Source: Paracoccaceae bacterium (GTDB lineage Bacteria > Pseudomonadota > Alphaproteobacteria > Rhodobacterales > Rhodobacteraceae). Taken from it: 64,000 nucleotides of DNA. Positions 52,608 through 61,990 of this stretch are shown piece after piece (positions within the stretch are counted from its first letter, which is position 1; every line of letters begins with the position of its first letter). A program made the position numbers and the translations under genes. The notes beneath the pieces were generated by a model that had not been told where the DNA came from, did no database searches, and saw only the letters and a program-made list of their open reading frames with translations. The stretch is from assembly GCA_026419405.1 (NCBI GenBank), contig JANZZL010000031.1, positions 1 through 64,000 of the forward strand, read 5' to 3'.

Positions 52608-53471
52608 TCATTCCCGCTCGGCGAGCCTGAGCGCCGCCCGGTAGACCTCGCGTCGCGGCAGGCCCAGGGCCGTGGCCACGGTCTCGGCGGCGTCCTTCAC
52701 CGACATCCGGCCGAGCGCATCGCGCAGCGCCTCCTCGACCGTCGCCGGCGCTGCCGGGGGCGCTGCCGCGGGCGGCCCGACGACCACCACGATCTCGCCC
52801 TTCGGCGGCGCACCCGCGAAGCGGGTGGCGAGCCCGGCGAGGGTGCCGCGCGTCGTCTCCTCGAACCGCTTGGTCAGTTCCCGGCATACCACGGCCTCGC
52901 GCGTCTCGCCCAGGGTATGCGCCATCGCGGTTAACAGGCCGCCAACGCGCCTGGGGGATTCGTAGACGACGAGCGTCGCGTCGATCGCGGCGAGGTCCGC
53001 CAGCCAGCGCCGGCGGGCGACCTCCTGCGCAGGGGGGAAGCCCGCGAACAGGAAGCGGTCGGTCGGCAGGCCCGCGACCGCCAGCGCGGCGAGCACGGCG
53101 GAGGCGCCCGGCACCGCGCGCACCGGGTGGCCCGCCGCGATCGCGGCCCGGGCGAGCGCGAAGCCCGGGTCGGACACGAGCGGCGTGCCCGCCTCGGAGG
53201 CGTAGGCCACGCTCCGGCCGGCGGCGAGGTCCGCCAGCAGGCGGGGGCGGACCCTCGGTCCGTTGTGGTCGTGGTAGGCCAGGATGCGTCGCCCCTCGAG
53301 CGCGACGCCGTGGATGTCCATCAGGTGGCGGAGCGTGCGCGTGTCCTCGGCCGCGAGCACGTCCGCCGAGGCGAGCACATCAAGCGCGCGCAGCGTGATG
53401 TCGCGCGCCGCCCCGATCGGGGTGGAGACCAGGTGGAGCCCCGGATCGAGCCGTGTCCTCGGCCAGCCCAT
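52608..53471 (-). CDS. rsmI: 16S rRNA 2'-O-ribose C1402 methyltransferase
   Basis: A 287-residue tetrapyrrole-methylase-fold enzyme. PGLHLVSTPIGAARDITLRA, DVLAAEDTRTLRHLMDIHG, SEAGTPLVSDPGFALARAAI, RAVPGASAVLAALAVAGLPT and RFLFAGFPPAQEVARRRWLA are the family blocks. It methylates the ribose of C1402 in the decoding centre. GGAGG lies six bases before the ATG at 53471. It is divergent from lppC, 98 bases apart. Confidence 0.93.
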   Translation of the reverse strand: MGWPRTRLDPGLHLVSTPIGAARDITLRALDVLASADVLAAEDTRTLRHLMDIHGVALEGRRILAYHDHNGPRVRPRLLADLAAGRSVAYASEAGTPLVSDPGFALARAAIAAGHPVRAVPGASAVLAALAVAGLPTDRFLFAGFPPAQEVARRRWLADLAAIDATLVVYESPRRVGGLLTAMAHTLGETREAVVCRELTKRFEETTRGTLAGLATRFAGAPPKGEIVVVVGPPAAAPPAAPATVEEALRDALGRMSVKDAAETVATALGLPRREVYRAALRLAERE

Positions 53472-53569
53472 CGCCTGCCTCCGCCGTTTACTTGCCCCCG
53501 CGAAGCCCTTAGGCTCCGGCCCGCGCTCGGGGGTCTCGTGCCGCCGCCCCGGACCATGGAGGATGAGGG

Positions 53570-54760
53570 ATGTTTTCGGTTTTCGGTTCGATCCGCAAGG
53601 CGGCCCTGGGCGGGCTCGCAAGGGCTGCGGCGGCGCTCGCCGCGGCGTCGTGGCTGGCGGCCTGCGATCCCGCGGCAGTGGGCGGCGGGGGGCCGGCGAT
53701 CGAGCCCGGCGCGCCGGTCCAGGTGGCGCTCCTGGTGCCGCGCTCCTCGGGGATCGGCGGCGACGACATCCTCTCGCGCGATCTGGAGAACGCCGCGCGG
53801 CTGGCCATCGCCGACCTTCAGGGCGTGCGCATCGACCTCAGGGTCTACGACTCCGGCGGCAGCCCGCAGCAGGCCGCCGCCGCGGCGACGACGGCGGTGA
53901 ACGACGGGGCGCGGATCATCCTCGGCCCGCTCAGGGCCGATGCCGCGAATGCGGCGGGCCTCGCGGTCGCCAGCCGCAACGTCAACGTCCTGAGCTTCTC
54001 GAACAATGCCGACATCGCGGGCGGCAATGTCTACGTGCTCGGCACCACCTTCCAGACGGTGGCCGACCGGCTGGTCTCCTACGCGGCGAGCCGCGGCAAG
54101 GGCCGGATCTATGCCGTCTACGAGCAGACGGCGGCCGGCGAGGTCGGTCGGCGCGCGATCGAGCAGGCGATCGCGCGGTCGAACGCCTCGCTGGCGGGTC
54201 TGCAGAGCTATCCCTTCAGCCAGGCGGGCGTCACGGCGGCCGTGCCGGCGATCGTGAGCGGGGTGCGCGGCTCGGGCGCGCAGACGCTGTTCCTGACCGC
54301 GGGTTCGGTCGATTCGCTGCCGCTGCTGGCGCAGCTCCTGCCCGGCGCGGGGCTGGCCCCCGGCAGCGTGCAGTGGATGGGTCTGACCCGGTGGGACATC
54401 CCGCCGGCCACGCTGGCGCTGCCCGGTATCCAGGGGGGCTGGTTCGCGCTGCCCGACCCGGGGCCGAGCCAGGCCTTCCGCGCCCGCTACCGTGCCGCCT
54501 ACGCGGCGGACCCGAACCCGGTCGCGGGGCTCGCCTACGACGGGATCGCGGCGATCGGCGCGCTGGTGCGCAGCGGCCGGCCGGACGCGCTGTCGTCCTC
54601 GGCGCTGACCCAGTCCTCGGGCTTCGTGGGGGTGAACGGCATCTTCCGCTTCCGCAGCGACGGAACCAGCGAGCGCGCGCTTGCGGTCGCCGAGGTCCGC
54701 AACAACCAGGTCGTCGTGATTGACCCCGCCCCGAGACGCTTCGGCGGCGCTGGCTTCTGA
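53570..54760 (+). CDS. LppC/LpoA-like penicillin-binding protein activator lipoprotein
   Basis: A 396-residue lipoprotein with a type I periplasmic-binding fold. The lipobox is AASWLAACDP (Cys near residue 29). The body has VQVALLVPRSSGIGGDDILS, RVYDSGGSPQQAAAAATTAV-like, RIILGPLRADAANAAGLAVA, VNVLSFSNNADIAGGNVYVL and AAYAADPNPVAGLAYDGIAA. The family activates penicillin-binding proteins in some bacteria; in alphaproteobacteria this is by homology only. The 3' end overlaps glnD by 41 bases. Confidence 0.85.
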   Translation: MFSVFGSIRKAALGGLARAAAALAAASWLAACDPAAVGGGGPAIEPGAPVQVALLVPRSSGIGGDDILSRDLENAARLAIADLQGVRIDLRVYDSGGSPQQAAAAATTAVNDGARIILGPLRADAANAAGLAVASRNVNVLSFSNNADIAGGNVYVLGTTFQTVADRLVSYAASRGKGRIYAVYEQTAAGEVGRRAIEQAIARSNASLAGLQSYPFSQAGVTAAVPAIVSGVRGSGAQTLFLTAGSVDSLPLLAQLLPGAGLAPGSVQWMGLTRWDIPPATLALPGIQGGWFALPDPGPSQAFRARYRAAYAADPNPVAGLAYDGIAAIGALVRSGRPDALSSSALTQSSGFVGVNGIFRFRSDGTSERALAVAEVRNNQVVVIDPAPRRFGGAGF

Positions 54761-57521
54761 GCCGGCGCCCGCCCCCGAACGGCCCATCGCGCCGCCGCCC
54801 GAGACCATCGCCGATCCCTCCGCGATCGAGGCGCTACTCGACATGGCGGCCGAGGGCGCGCGCGATCCCATCGCGCGCCGGGCCGCCGCGGTCGCCGTCC
54901 TGGCCGAGACGCGCCGCGCCGGCGCCGAGGCGATCGCCGCCGCCTTCGCCCGCAGCCCGCGCGAGGCGCACGGGACCATCGCCGCCTATGCCTGGCTGAC
55001 CGACGTGCTCGTGCGCGCCACGCTGCGCTTCGTCACCACCCACCTGCACCCGCTCAACACGCCCACCGAGGCCGAGCGGCTCGCCGTGGTCGCGGTGGGC
55101 GGCTACGGCAGGGCCGAGATGGCGCCGCATTCCGACGTCGACCTGCTGTTCCTCACGCCCTACAAGGTGACGCCCTGGGCCGAGAGCGTCATCGAATCGA
55201 TGCTCTACATCCTGTGGGACCTGCGGCTGAAGGTCGGCCATGCGACGCGCACGGTGAAGGACTGCCTGCGGCTCGGGCGCGAGGACTACACGATCCGCAC
55301 CGCGCTGCTCGAGCACCGCCACATCTGCGGCGACCGGGCGCTTTCGGAGGAGCTCGGCGAGCGGCTCTGGCGCGAGCTGTTCCGCTCGACCGGCCCCGAC
55401 TTCATCGAGGCCAAGCTGGCCGAGCGGGCGGAGCGGCTGAAGAAGCAGGGCGGGCAGCGCTACGTGCTCGAGCCCAACGTCAAGGAGGGCAAGGGCGGGC
55501 TGCGCGACCTCCAGTCGCTGTTCTGGATCGCCAAGTATCTCCACCGGGTCGACTCGAGCCGGGCGCTTCTCTCGCTCGGCTTCTTCCGGCCCGAGGAATG
55601 GGAGGCCTTCGAGCGCGCCGAGGGCTTCCTCTGGGCGGTGCGCTGCCACCTGCACCTGATCGCCGGCCGTGCGGTGGACCAGCTCACCTTCGACATGCAG
55701 GTGGAGGTGGCCCGCCGCATGGGCTACCGCGACGGCGGCGGGCGGCGCGCGGTCGAGCACTTCATGCAGGACTACTTCCGCCACGCCACCCGGGTGGGGG
55801 AGCTGACGCGGATCTTCCTCACCGCGCTCGAGGCGAGCCACGTCAAGCAGGAGCCGGGCCTGCTGCGGATGCTGCGCCGGCCGCGCAAGGCGCGCGCGCC
55901 CTACCGGATCCGGCAGAACCGGCTGGACGTGGCCGACGAGACGGCCTTCCTGGCCGACAAGCTCAACATGATCCGCGTCTTCGAGGAGGCGCTGCGCACC
56001 GGGCTCCTGCTCCACCCCGACACGATGCGGCTGATCGCGGCCAACCTGCACCTGATCGACGACGAGGTGCGCGCCGACCCCGAGGCGCAGCGGCTGTTCC
56101 TCGACCTGCTGCTGAAGCACGGCAACCCCGAGCGGGCGCTCAGGCGGATGAACGAGCTCGGCGTGCTGGCCGCCTTCATCCCCGAGTTCGAGCCGATCGT
56201 GGCGATGATGCAGTTCAACATGTACCACAGCTACACGGTGGACGAACACATCATCCAGTGCATCTCCACCCTCGCCCAGATCGAGCGCGGCGAGCTGGTG
56301 GAGGAGCTGCCGATCGCCAGCCGCATCCTGAAGGAGGGCGTGAACCGCCGGGTGCTCTACGTCGCGCTCCTGCTGCACGACATCGGCAAGGGCCGCCCCG
56401 AGGACCATTCGGCGCTGGGGGCGCAGATCGCGCGGAAGGTGGCGCCGCGGCTCGGGCTGAACCCCGAGGAATGCGAGACGGTGGAGTGGCTGGTGCGCTA
56501 CCACCTCCTGATGTCGGACATGGCGCAGAAGCGCGACATCGCCGACCCGCGCACCGTGCGCGACTTCGCCAAGGCGGTGCGCAACCGCAAGCGGCTCGAC
56601 CTGCTGACGGTCCTGACCGTCTGCGACATCCGCGGCGTGGGCCCGCAGGCCTGGAACAACTGGAAGGCCATGCTGCTGCGCGGCCTCTACCGCCAGACGG
56701 CGGATGCGCTCGAGACCGGGCTCGAGGAGGTCAACCGCGAGAAGCGCGAGGACGAGGCCAAGCGCGCGCTGCGCGAGGCGCTGAAGGACTGGGACGCGAA
56801 GGACCTGCGCCGCGAGACGGCGCGCCACTACGGGCCCTACTGGCAGGGGCTGAGCACCGAGACGCAGGCGGTCTTCGCGCGGCTGCTGCGCGACCTCGGC
56901 CCCGACGAGATCCGCATCGACCTCCAGCCCGAGCCCGACCGCGACGCCACCCGCGCCTGCTTCGCCCTGGCCGACCACCCCGGCATCTTCTCGCGGCTGG
57001 CGGGCGCGCTGGCGCTGGCGGGCGCCAACGTCGTCGATGCGCGCACCTACACCTCGAAGGACGGCTATGCGACCGCGGTCTTCTGGATCCAGGATGCCGA
57101 GGGCGCGCCCTACGAGGAAAGCCGCCTGCCACGGCTGCGCAACATGATCGAGCGGACGCTGAAGGGCGAGGTCGTGGCCCGCGAGGCGCTGAAGTCGAAG
57201 GACAAGATCAAGCGCCGCGAGAAGGAGTTCCAGTTCCCGACCTCGATCACCTTCGACAACGAGGGGTCGGACATCTACACGATCATCGAGGTGGACACCC
57301 GCGACCGGCCGGGGCTGCTCTACGACCTGACGCGGACGCTGGCCAACAGCAACATCTACATTGCCTCGGCCGTGATCGCGACCTACGGAGCGCAGGTGGT
57401 CGATACGTTCTACGTGAAGGACATGTTCGGGCTGAAGCTGCACAGCCGGCAGAAGCGCGATGCGCTGGAGCGCAAGCTGCGCGCGGCGATCGAGCAGGGC
57501 GCCGAGCAGGCCCGGGCATGA
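54720..57521 (+). CDS. glnD: [protein-PII] uridylyltransferase / uridylyl-removing enzyme
   Basis: A 933-residue nitrogen sensor that modifies PII. Nucleotidyltransferase motif VAVGGYGRAEMAPHSDVDLL (GxGxxxR...SDxDL, about residue 121-140), GlnD linker VLEPNVKEGKGGLRDLQSLF, HD domain VALLLHDIGKGRPEDHSALG (about residue 548) and two C-terminal ACT domains (FALADHPGIFSRLAGALALA and VDTRDRPGLLYDLTRTLANS) that bind glutamine. The frame has a stop at 54717, so the start is the TTG at 54720 or the ATG at 54843; the former gives usual length. It overlaps murJ by 4 bases. Confidence 0.93.
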   Translation: MTPPRDASAALASEPAPAPERPIAPPPETIADPSAIEALLDMAAEGARDPIARRAAAVAVLAETRRAGAEAIAAAFARSPREAHGTIAAYAWLTDVLVRATLRFVTTHLHPLNTPTEAERLAVVAVGGYGRAEMAPHSDVDLLFLTPYKVTPWAESVIESMLYILWDLRLKVGHATRTVKDCLRLGREDYTIRTALLEHRHICGDRALSEELGERLWRELFRSTGPDFIEAKLAERAERLKKQGGQRYVLEPNVKEGKGGLRDLQSLFWIAKYLHRVDSSRALLSLGFFRPEEWEAFERAEGFLWAVRCHLHLIAGRAVDQLTFDMQVEVARRMGYRDGGGRRAVEHFMQDYFRHATRVGELTRIFLTALEASHVKQEPGLLRMLRRPRKARAPYRIRQNRLDVADETAFLADKLNMIRVFEEALRTGLLLHPDTMRLIAANLHLIDDEVRADPEAQRLFLDLLLKHGNPERALRRMNELGVLAAFIPEFEPIVAMMQFNMYHSYTVDEHIIQCISTLAQIERGELVEELPIASRILKEGVNRRVLYVALLLHDIGKGRPEDHSALGAQIARKVAPRLGLNPEECETVEWLVRYHLLMSDMAQKRDIADPRTVRDFAKAVRNRKRLDLLTVLTVCDIRGVGPQAWNNWKAMLLRGLYRQTADALETGLEEVNREKREDEAKRALREALKDWDAKDLRRETARHYGPYWQGLSTETQAVFARLLRDLGPDEIRIDLQPEPDRDATRACFALADHPGIFSRLAGALALAGANVVDARTYTSKDGYATAVFWIQDAEGAPYEESRLPRLRNMIERTLKGEVVAREALKSKDKIKRREKEFQFPTSITFDNEGSDIYTIIEVDTRDRPGLLYDLTRTLANSNIYIASAVIATYGAQVVDTFYVKDMFGLKLHSRQKRDALERKLRAAIEQGAEQARA

Positions 57522-59068
57522 TGGCGCCGATCCGCCTCGTGCGCGGCTTCCTCACCGTCGGAAGCTGGACGCTGGTCAGCCGCGGCGTCGGCTTCGTGCG
57601 CGACGTGATGATGGCCGCCTACCTCGGCACCGGGCCGGTGGCCGAGGCCTTCCTGGTCGCCTTCTCGCTGCCCAACATGTTCCGCCGCTTCTTCGCCGAG
57701 GGCGCCTTCAACATGGCCTTCGTGCCGATGTTCGCCAAGAAGCTGGAGCGCGGCGAGGACGCCGAGGGCTTCGCGCGCGAGGCCTTCAGCGGGCTCGGCG
57801 CGGTGCTGCTGGCCTTCACCCTGGCCGGCACGCTGCTGATGCCCTGGCTGGTGCTGGCCATGGCGAGCGGCTTCTGGGGCGACGCGCGCTTCGACCTGGC
57901 CGTGACCTTCGGGCGGATCTCGTTCTCCTACATCCTGTTCATCTCGCTCGTCGCGCTGCTCTCGGGCGTGCTGACGACGCGGGGCCGCTTCACCGAGGCC
58001 TCCTTCGTGCCGGTGCTGATGAACCTGATGTTCATCGCCGCGATGCTGGCCGCCGACCGGCTGGGCTGGGACATGGGGCTGACGCTGGCCTGGACCGTGC
58101 CCCTTACGGGGGTCGCGCAGCTTGCCTTCACCTGGGCCTGGGCGCGGCGGGCGGGCTACCGCTTTCCGCTGACGCGGCCGCGCCTCACCCCCGACCTGCG
58201 CCGGCTTGCCGCGATCGCGGCGCCCGCGGTGCTGGCGGGCGGCGTGGTGCAGATCAACCTGCTGGTCGGCCGGCAGGTGGCGAGCTTCACCGAGGGCGCG
58301 GTGGCCTGGCTTTCCTACGCCGACCGGCTGTATCAGCTGCCGCTCGGGGTGGTGGGGGTCGCCGTGGGCGTGGTGCTCCTGCCCGACCTCTCGCGCCGGC
58401 TGGGCGCGGGCGACACCGCGGGCGGCCGGCATGCCTTCAACCGGGCGGCCGAGTTCAGCCTGCTCCTGACGGTGCCGGCGGCGGTGGCGCTGATGGTGAT
58501 TCCGGTGCCGCTGATCCAGGTGCTGTTCGAACGCGGTGCCTTCGGCCCCGACGACACGGCGGCGACCGCGCTGGCGCTGGCCGTCTACGGCGCGGGGCTG
58601 CCGGCCTTCGTGCTGCAGAAGGTGCTCCAGCCCGCGTTCTACGCCCGCGAGGATACCCGCCGCCCGTTCCGCTACGCGGTCTGGGCGATGGTGATCAACG
58701 CCGCCGCGGCGGTGGGGCTTTCGCTTCCGCTCGGCTTCATCGCCGCGGCGCTGGGCACGACGCTGGCCGGCTGGGCGATGGTCTGGATGCTCTGGGCCGG
58801 CTCGCGCGGCATGGGCGAGGCGGTGATGCTGGATGCGCGCGCGCGCCGGCGCCTGCCGCGGATCGTGGCCGCGGCGCTGGTCATGGGCGCGGTGCTCTGG
58901 GCCGCGAACCTGGCGCTGGCGCCGCTGTTCGTGCCCGGCGGCACCGATGTCGTGGCGCTGGTCCTTCTGGTGCTGGTCGGGATGGCCGCCTATTTCGGCG
59001 CGGGCCTCGCGATCGGGGCCTTCACGATCTCGGACTTCCGCCGGGCGCTGGCGCGTGGGCAGGGCTGA
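57518..59068 (+). CDS. murJ: lipid II flippase MurJ
   Basis: A 516-residue membrane protein with about 14 hydrophobic segments. Family marks: TLVSRGVGFVRDVMMAAYLG, AEAFLVAFSLPNMFRRFFAE, GAFNMAFVPMFAKKLE and the later ALAVYGAGLPAFVLQKVLQP with FYAREDTRRPFRYAV. It flips lipid II to the periplasm for peptidoglycan synthesis. ATG 57518 overlaps the glnD stop (ATGATG), and a second ATG follows directly. It is related to the Wzx-like protein at 12609 only by the MOP fold. Confidence 0.93.
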   Translation: MMAPIRLVRGFLTVGSWTLVSRGVGFVRDVMMAAYLGTGPVAEAFLVAFSLPNMFRRFFAEGAFNMAFVPMFAKKLERGEDAEGFAREAFSGLGAVLLAFTLAGTLLMPWLVLAMASGFWGDARFDLAVTFGRISFSYILFISLVALLSGVLTTRGRFTEASFVPVLMNLMFIAAMLAADRLGWDMGLTLAWTVPLTGVAQLAFTWAWARRAGYRFPLTRPRLTPDLRRLAAIAAPAVLAGGVVQINLLVGRQVASFTEGAVAWLSYADRLYQLPLGVVGVAVGVVLLPDLSRRLGAGDTAGGRHAFNRAAEFSLLLTVPAAVALMVIPVPLIQVLFERGAFGPDDTAATALALAVYGAGLPAFVLQKVLQPAFYAREDTRRPFRYAVWAMVINAAAAVGLSLPLGFIAAALGTTLAGWAMVWMLWAGSRGMGEAVMLDARARRRLPRIVAAALVMGAVLWAANLALAPLFVPGGTDVVALVLLVLVGMAAYFGAGLAIGAFTISDFRRALARGQG

Positions 59069-59080
59069 TCCGCGGCCGGC

Positions 59081-59782
59081 TCAGGGCTGGCGCAGCCGGC
59101 GCAGCGCCGCCTGAAGGCCGCCCGGCCGCACCAGGAACGACAGCGCGAAGCCCGCGCCGAAGCCCGAGAGGTCGGCAAGCCAGCTCCAGTCGGTCCAGCC
59201 CTTGAAGACGAAGTAGATCAGCCCGATGACGAGCTGGAAGGCCATCAGGAAGCCGATCAGCAGGAAGGCGCGGCGCCGGTCGGCGTTGACCGCCCCGAGC
59301 CGCGCCCAGAGGATGTAGGTGAAGGCGCCGATCAGGCCGTAGACCGCCGGGAAGGCCCCGTAGAGCGGCTGGCGCGTGTCGAGGACGAGCCCGTAGGCCA
59401 GCGCCGCCAGCGCCGCCGAGCCGAAGAACACCGCCAGCACCGCCGCGGGGCGGAACACCTCGCCCACGAACTTGCCGAGCGCGAGCAGGAACACCAGCGC
59501 GAAGAGCGCGTGGGTGAAGCTGCCGTGCACGAAGGGATAGGTGACGAGGCGCGCCAGGTCCCAGAGCGGGAAGTGGCGGTTCGCGACCATCCATTCGAAC
59601 ACGGTGTCGAAGAAGGCCCAGTCGGTGATCGCGCCGGTGCGCCAGCCGATCGCCTCGCGCCCTCCGGCAAGCCCGCGCTGGCCGAGGCCGAGCACCGCCT
59701 CGACCGCGACGATGGGCAGCGCGAGCGCCCAGACCACCGGCGGCAGCGGGTTGAGCGGCGGGGCGGCGTGATCGGGGTTCAT
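59081..59782 (-). CDS. rhomboid-like membrane protein without catalytic residues
   Basis: A 233-residue membrane protein of the rhomboid superfamily, with six hydrophobic segments. [20 protein letters not shown] matches the L1/TM2 motif, and [20 protein letters not shown] is where GxSG should be; Phe144-Pro145 replace Ser-Gly. The His of the dyad would be in [10 protein letters not shown], but Asp204 stands in its place. It therefore is likely a pseudoprotease. It is convergent with murJ and divergent from trpS (80 bases). Confidence 0.82.
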   Translation of the reverse strand: MNPDHAAPPLNPLPPVVWALALPIVAVEAVLGLGQRGLAGGREAIGWRTGAITDWAFFDTVFEWMVANRHFPLWDLARLVTYPFVHGSFTHALFALVFLLALGKFVGEVFRPAAVLAVFFGSAALAALAYGLVLDTRQPLYGAFPAVYGLIGAFTYILWARLGAVNADRRRAFLLIGFLMAFQLVIGLIYFVFKGWTDWSWLADLSGFGAGFALSFLVRPGGLQAALRRLRQP

Positions 59783-59862
59783 CGCGCGGGGGCCTTCGGT
59801 TGACGGGGCACCCGCCGAGCGATAAGCGGGCGTGCCACCGAAATCCAGTGCAGGTCCGACGC

Positions 59863-60882
59863 ATGGCGCCGAAATTCACCCCGCGCGTGTTCTCCGGGAT
59901 CCAGCCCTCGGGCGGGCTCACGCTCGGCAACTACCTCGGCGCGCTCAAGCGCTTCGTGCGGATGCAGGACGAGGGCATGGAGACGATCTACTGCATCGTC
60001 GATCTGCACGCGATCACCGTCTGGCAGGAGCCCGCGAAGCTGCGCGCGCAGACCCGCGAGGCGGCGGCGGCCTTCATCGCCGCCGGGATCGACCCGAAGC
60101 GGTCGATCCTGTTCAACCAGTCCCAGGTTCCGGCGCATGCCGAGCTGGCCTGGATCTTCAACTGCGTCGCCCGCGTCGGCTGGATGAACCGGATGACGCA
60201 GTTCAAGGACAAGGCCGGCAGGAACGCCGAGAACGCCTCGCTGGGGCTCTACGCCTACCCCTCGCTGATGGCGGCCGACATCCTCGTCTACCACGCGACC
60301 CATGTTCCCGTGGGCGAGGACCAGAAGCAGCACCTGGAGCTGACGCGCGACATCGCTGCGAAGTTCAACCACGACTACGGGGTGGAGTTCTTCCCGCTGA
60401 CCGAGCCGGTGATCGAGGGCGCCGCGACGCGGGTGATGAGCCTGCGCGACGGCACGGTGAAGATGTCGAAGTCCGATCCCTCGGACCAGAGCCGGATCAA
60501 CCTGACCGACGATGCCGACGCCATCGCCCAGAAGATCCGCAAGGCCAGGACCGACCCCGCGCCGCTGCCCGAGACGCTCGACGGGCTGAAGGACCGGCCC
60601 GAGGCGCGCAACCTCGTGAACATCTACGCCGCGCTTGCCGACCGCGCGCCGGCCGAGGTGCTGGCCGAGTTCGCCGGGCAGGGCTTCGGCGTCTTCAAGC
60701 CGCGGCTGGCCGAGCTGGCGGTGGCGGTCCTCTCGCCGATCTCGGCGGAGATGAAGCGGCTCGCCGCCGATCCGGCGGAGATCGACCGCATCCTCGGCGA
60801 CGGGGCGAACCGCGCCGAGGCCATCGCGCGGCCGATCCTGGAGAGGACGCACGACATCGTGGGCATGATCCGCTCGCGCTGA
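59863..60882 (+). CDS. trpS: tryptophanyl-tRNA synthetase
   Basis: A 339-residue class I aminoacyl-tRNA synthetase. [20 protein letters not shown] is the HIGH-like site, [14 protein letters not shown]-type segment, [19 protein letters not shown] and KMSKSDPSD is the KMSKS loop. The ATG at 59863 starts at the family N-terminus; an ATG 21 codons earlier is unlikely. It charges tRNA-Trp. The 243-base gap that follows has a strong hairpin, and no other gene was seen. Confidence 0.95.
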   Translation: MAPKFTPRVFSGIQPSGGLTLGNYLGALKRFVRMQDEGMETIYCIVDLHAITVWQEPAKLRAQTREAAAAFIAAGIDPKRSILFNQSQVPAHAELAWIFNCVARVGWMNRMTQFKDKAGRNAENASLGLYAYPSLMAADILVYHATHVPVGEDQKQHLELTRDIAAKFNHDYGVEFFPLTEPVIEGAATRVMSLRDGTVKMSKSDPSDQSRINLTDDADAIAQKIRKARTDPAPLPETLDGLKDRPEARNLVNIYAALADRAPAEVLAEFAGQGFGVFKPRLAELAVAVLSPISAEMKRLAADPAEIDRILGDGANRAEAIARPILERTHDIVGMIRSR

Positions 60883-61018
60883 GCGGGCTGTCACGACGCC
60901 GATTCAATCGCCGCCCATGATCCGTCTCGCCGCCCTTCCCCAGGCGGCTTCCGGCAGCGCGGTCCTGTCCAAGCCCCAAGCCGCGGCGCTTCCCCGGCGC
61001 CTTCCGCAGCCTGCCGCG

Positions 61019-61044
61019 CCCCCGGCCGCCCCCGCGGCCGGGGG
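61019..61044. terminator. 11-bp GC hairpin after trpS
   Basis: CCCCCGGCCGC (61019-61029) and GCGGCCGGGGG (61034-61044) pair perfectly around CCCC. It lies 136 bases after the trpS stop and 81 bases before the aminotransferase start. No T-run follows, so termination would be inefficient or need Rho; a mobile or regulatory role cannot be excluded. Confidence 0.45.
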
Positions 61045-61125
61045 CCACCGCCTGGCGCCCCGCGCCGGGTGGACCGTGCCGTCCGCCGTGCCTAGAGTGG
61101 CGGCCGCGGCAGGGGAGGCAGGGCG

Positions 61126-61989
61126 ATGGCGACCGGAACCAACATCCGCACCTTCTTCGGGGGGGCCTGGCACGACGGCGACGTGCCCGTGATGCGGGCG
61201 GCCGATCACGGCGCGTGGCTCGGCACCACGGTGTTCGACGGCGCGCGCTTCTTCGAGGGGGTGGCCCCCGACCTCGACCGGCACTGCGCCCGGGTCAACC
61301 GCTCGGCCGAGGCGCTGATGATCACCCCGACCGTCGGCGTCGAGGAGATGGTGGCGATCATCCGCGACGGGCTCGGCCGCTACCCGAAGGGCGCGGCCGT
61401 CTACATCCGCCCGATGTACTGGGCGCTCGAGGGCGGCGAGCTCGGCGTGGTGCCGAAGCCCGGCGCCACCGGCTTCGCCGTCTGCCTCGAGGAGATCCCG
61501 ATGGCGCCGCCCGAGGCGACGACCACGCTCACCACAACGCGCTTCCGCCGCCCGGTGCTGGAGAGCGCGGTCGTCAACGCCAAGGCGGGCTGCCTCTACC
61601 CAAACAACGCCCGGATGCTGGCCGAGGCGCGGGCGAAGGGCTACGGCAACGCGCTGGTCGCCGACGCGCTGGGCAACGTGGCCGAGACCGCCACCGCCAA
61701 CATCTTCATGGTGAAGGACGGCGAGGTGTTCACCCCGGTCGCGAACGGCACCTTCCTTGCCGGGATCACCCGCGCGCGCCACATCGCGAACCTGCGCGCC
61801 GACGGCTTCCGGGTGCACGAGACGGTGCTGACCTTCGACGACTTCCGCGCCGCCGACGAGGTCTTCATGTCGGGCAACATGTCGAAGGTGACGCCGGTGA
61901 CCGAGTTCGACGGCACGCATTACCAGGTGGGGCCGGTGACGCGACGGGTGCGCGAGCTCTACTGGGACTGGGCGCTTTCGGCCGCCTGA
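61126..61989 (+). CDS. class IV PLP aminotransferase, branched-chain type
   Basis: A 287-residue fold-type IV aminotransferase. HGAWLGTTVFDGARFFEGVA, YIRPMYWALEGGELGVVPK and ESAVVNAKAGCLYPNNARML (Schiff-base Lys) plus NVAETATANIFMVKDGEVFT and TFLAGITRARHIANL are typical of IlvE and related D-amino-acid or ADC-lyase enzymes. Many Rhodobacterales carry this as a branched-chain amino acid aminotransferase. GGGGAGG upstream supports the ATG. It is followed by a membrane protein gene after one base. Confidence 0.83.
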   Translation: MATGTNIRTFFGGAWHDGDVPVMRAADHGAWLGTTVFDGARFFEGVAPDLDRHCARVNRSAEALMITPTVGVEEMVAIIRDGLGRYPKGAAVYIRPMYWALEGGELGVVPKPGATGFAVCLEEIPMAPPEATTTLTTTRFRRPVLESAVVNAKAGCLYPNNARMLAEARAKGYGNALVADALGNVAETATANIFMVKDGEVFTPVANGTFLAGITRARHIANLRADGFRVHETVLTFDDFRAADEVFMSGNMSKVTPVTEFDGTHYQVGPVTRRVRELYWDWALSAA

Positions 61990-61990
61990 G

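Noticed and set aside
54834-57443. Minus-strand open frame opposite glnD
   Set aside because: Product is a His/Arg/Val/Gln-rich mirror of GlnD codons, with no motif.
60917-61125. Small open frame between trpS and the aminotransferase
   Set aside because: Its product is low-complexity Ala/Pro/Arg, it runs on out of frame into the aminotransferase gene, and it contains the strong GC hairpin.
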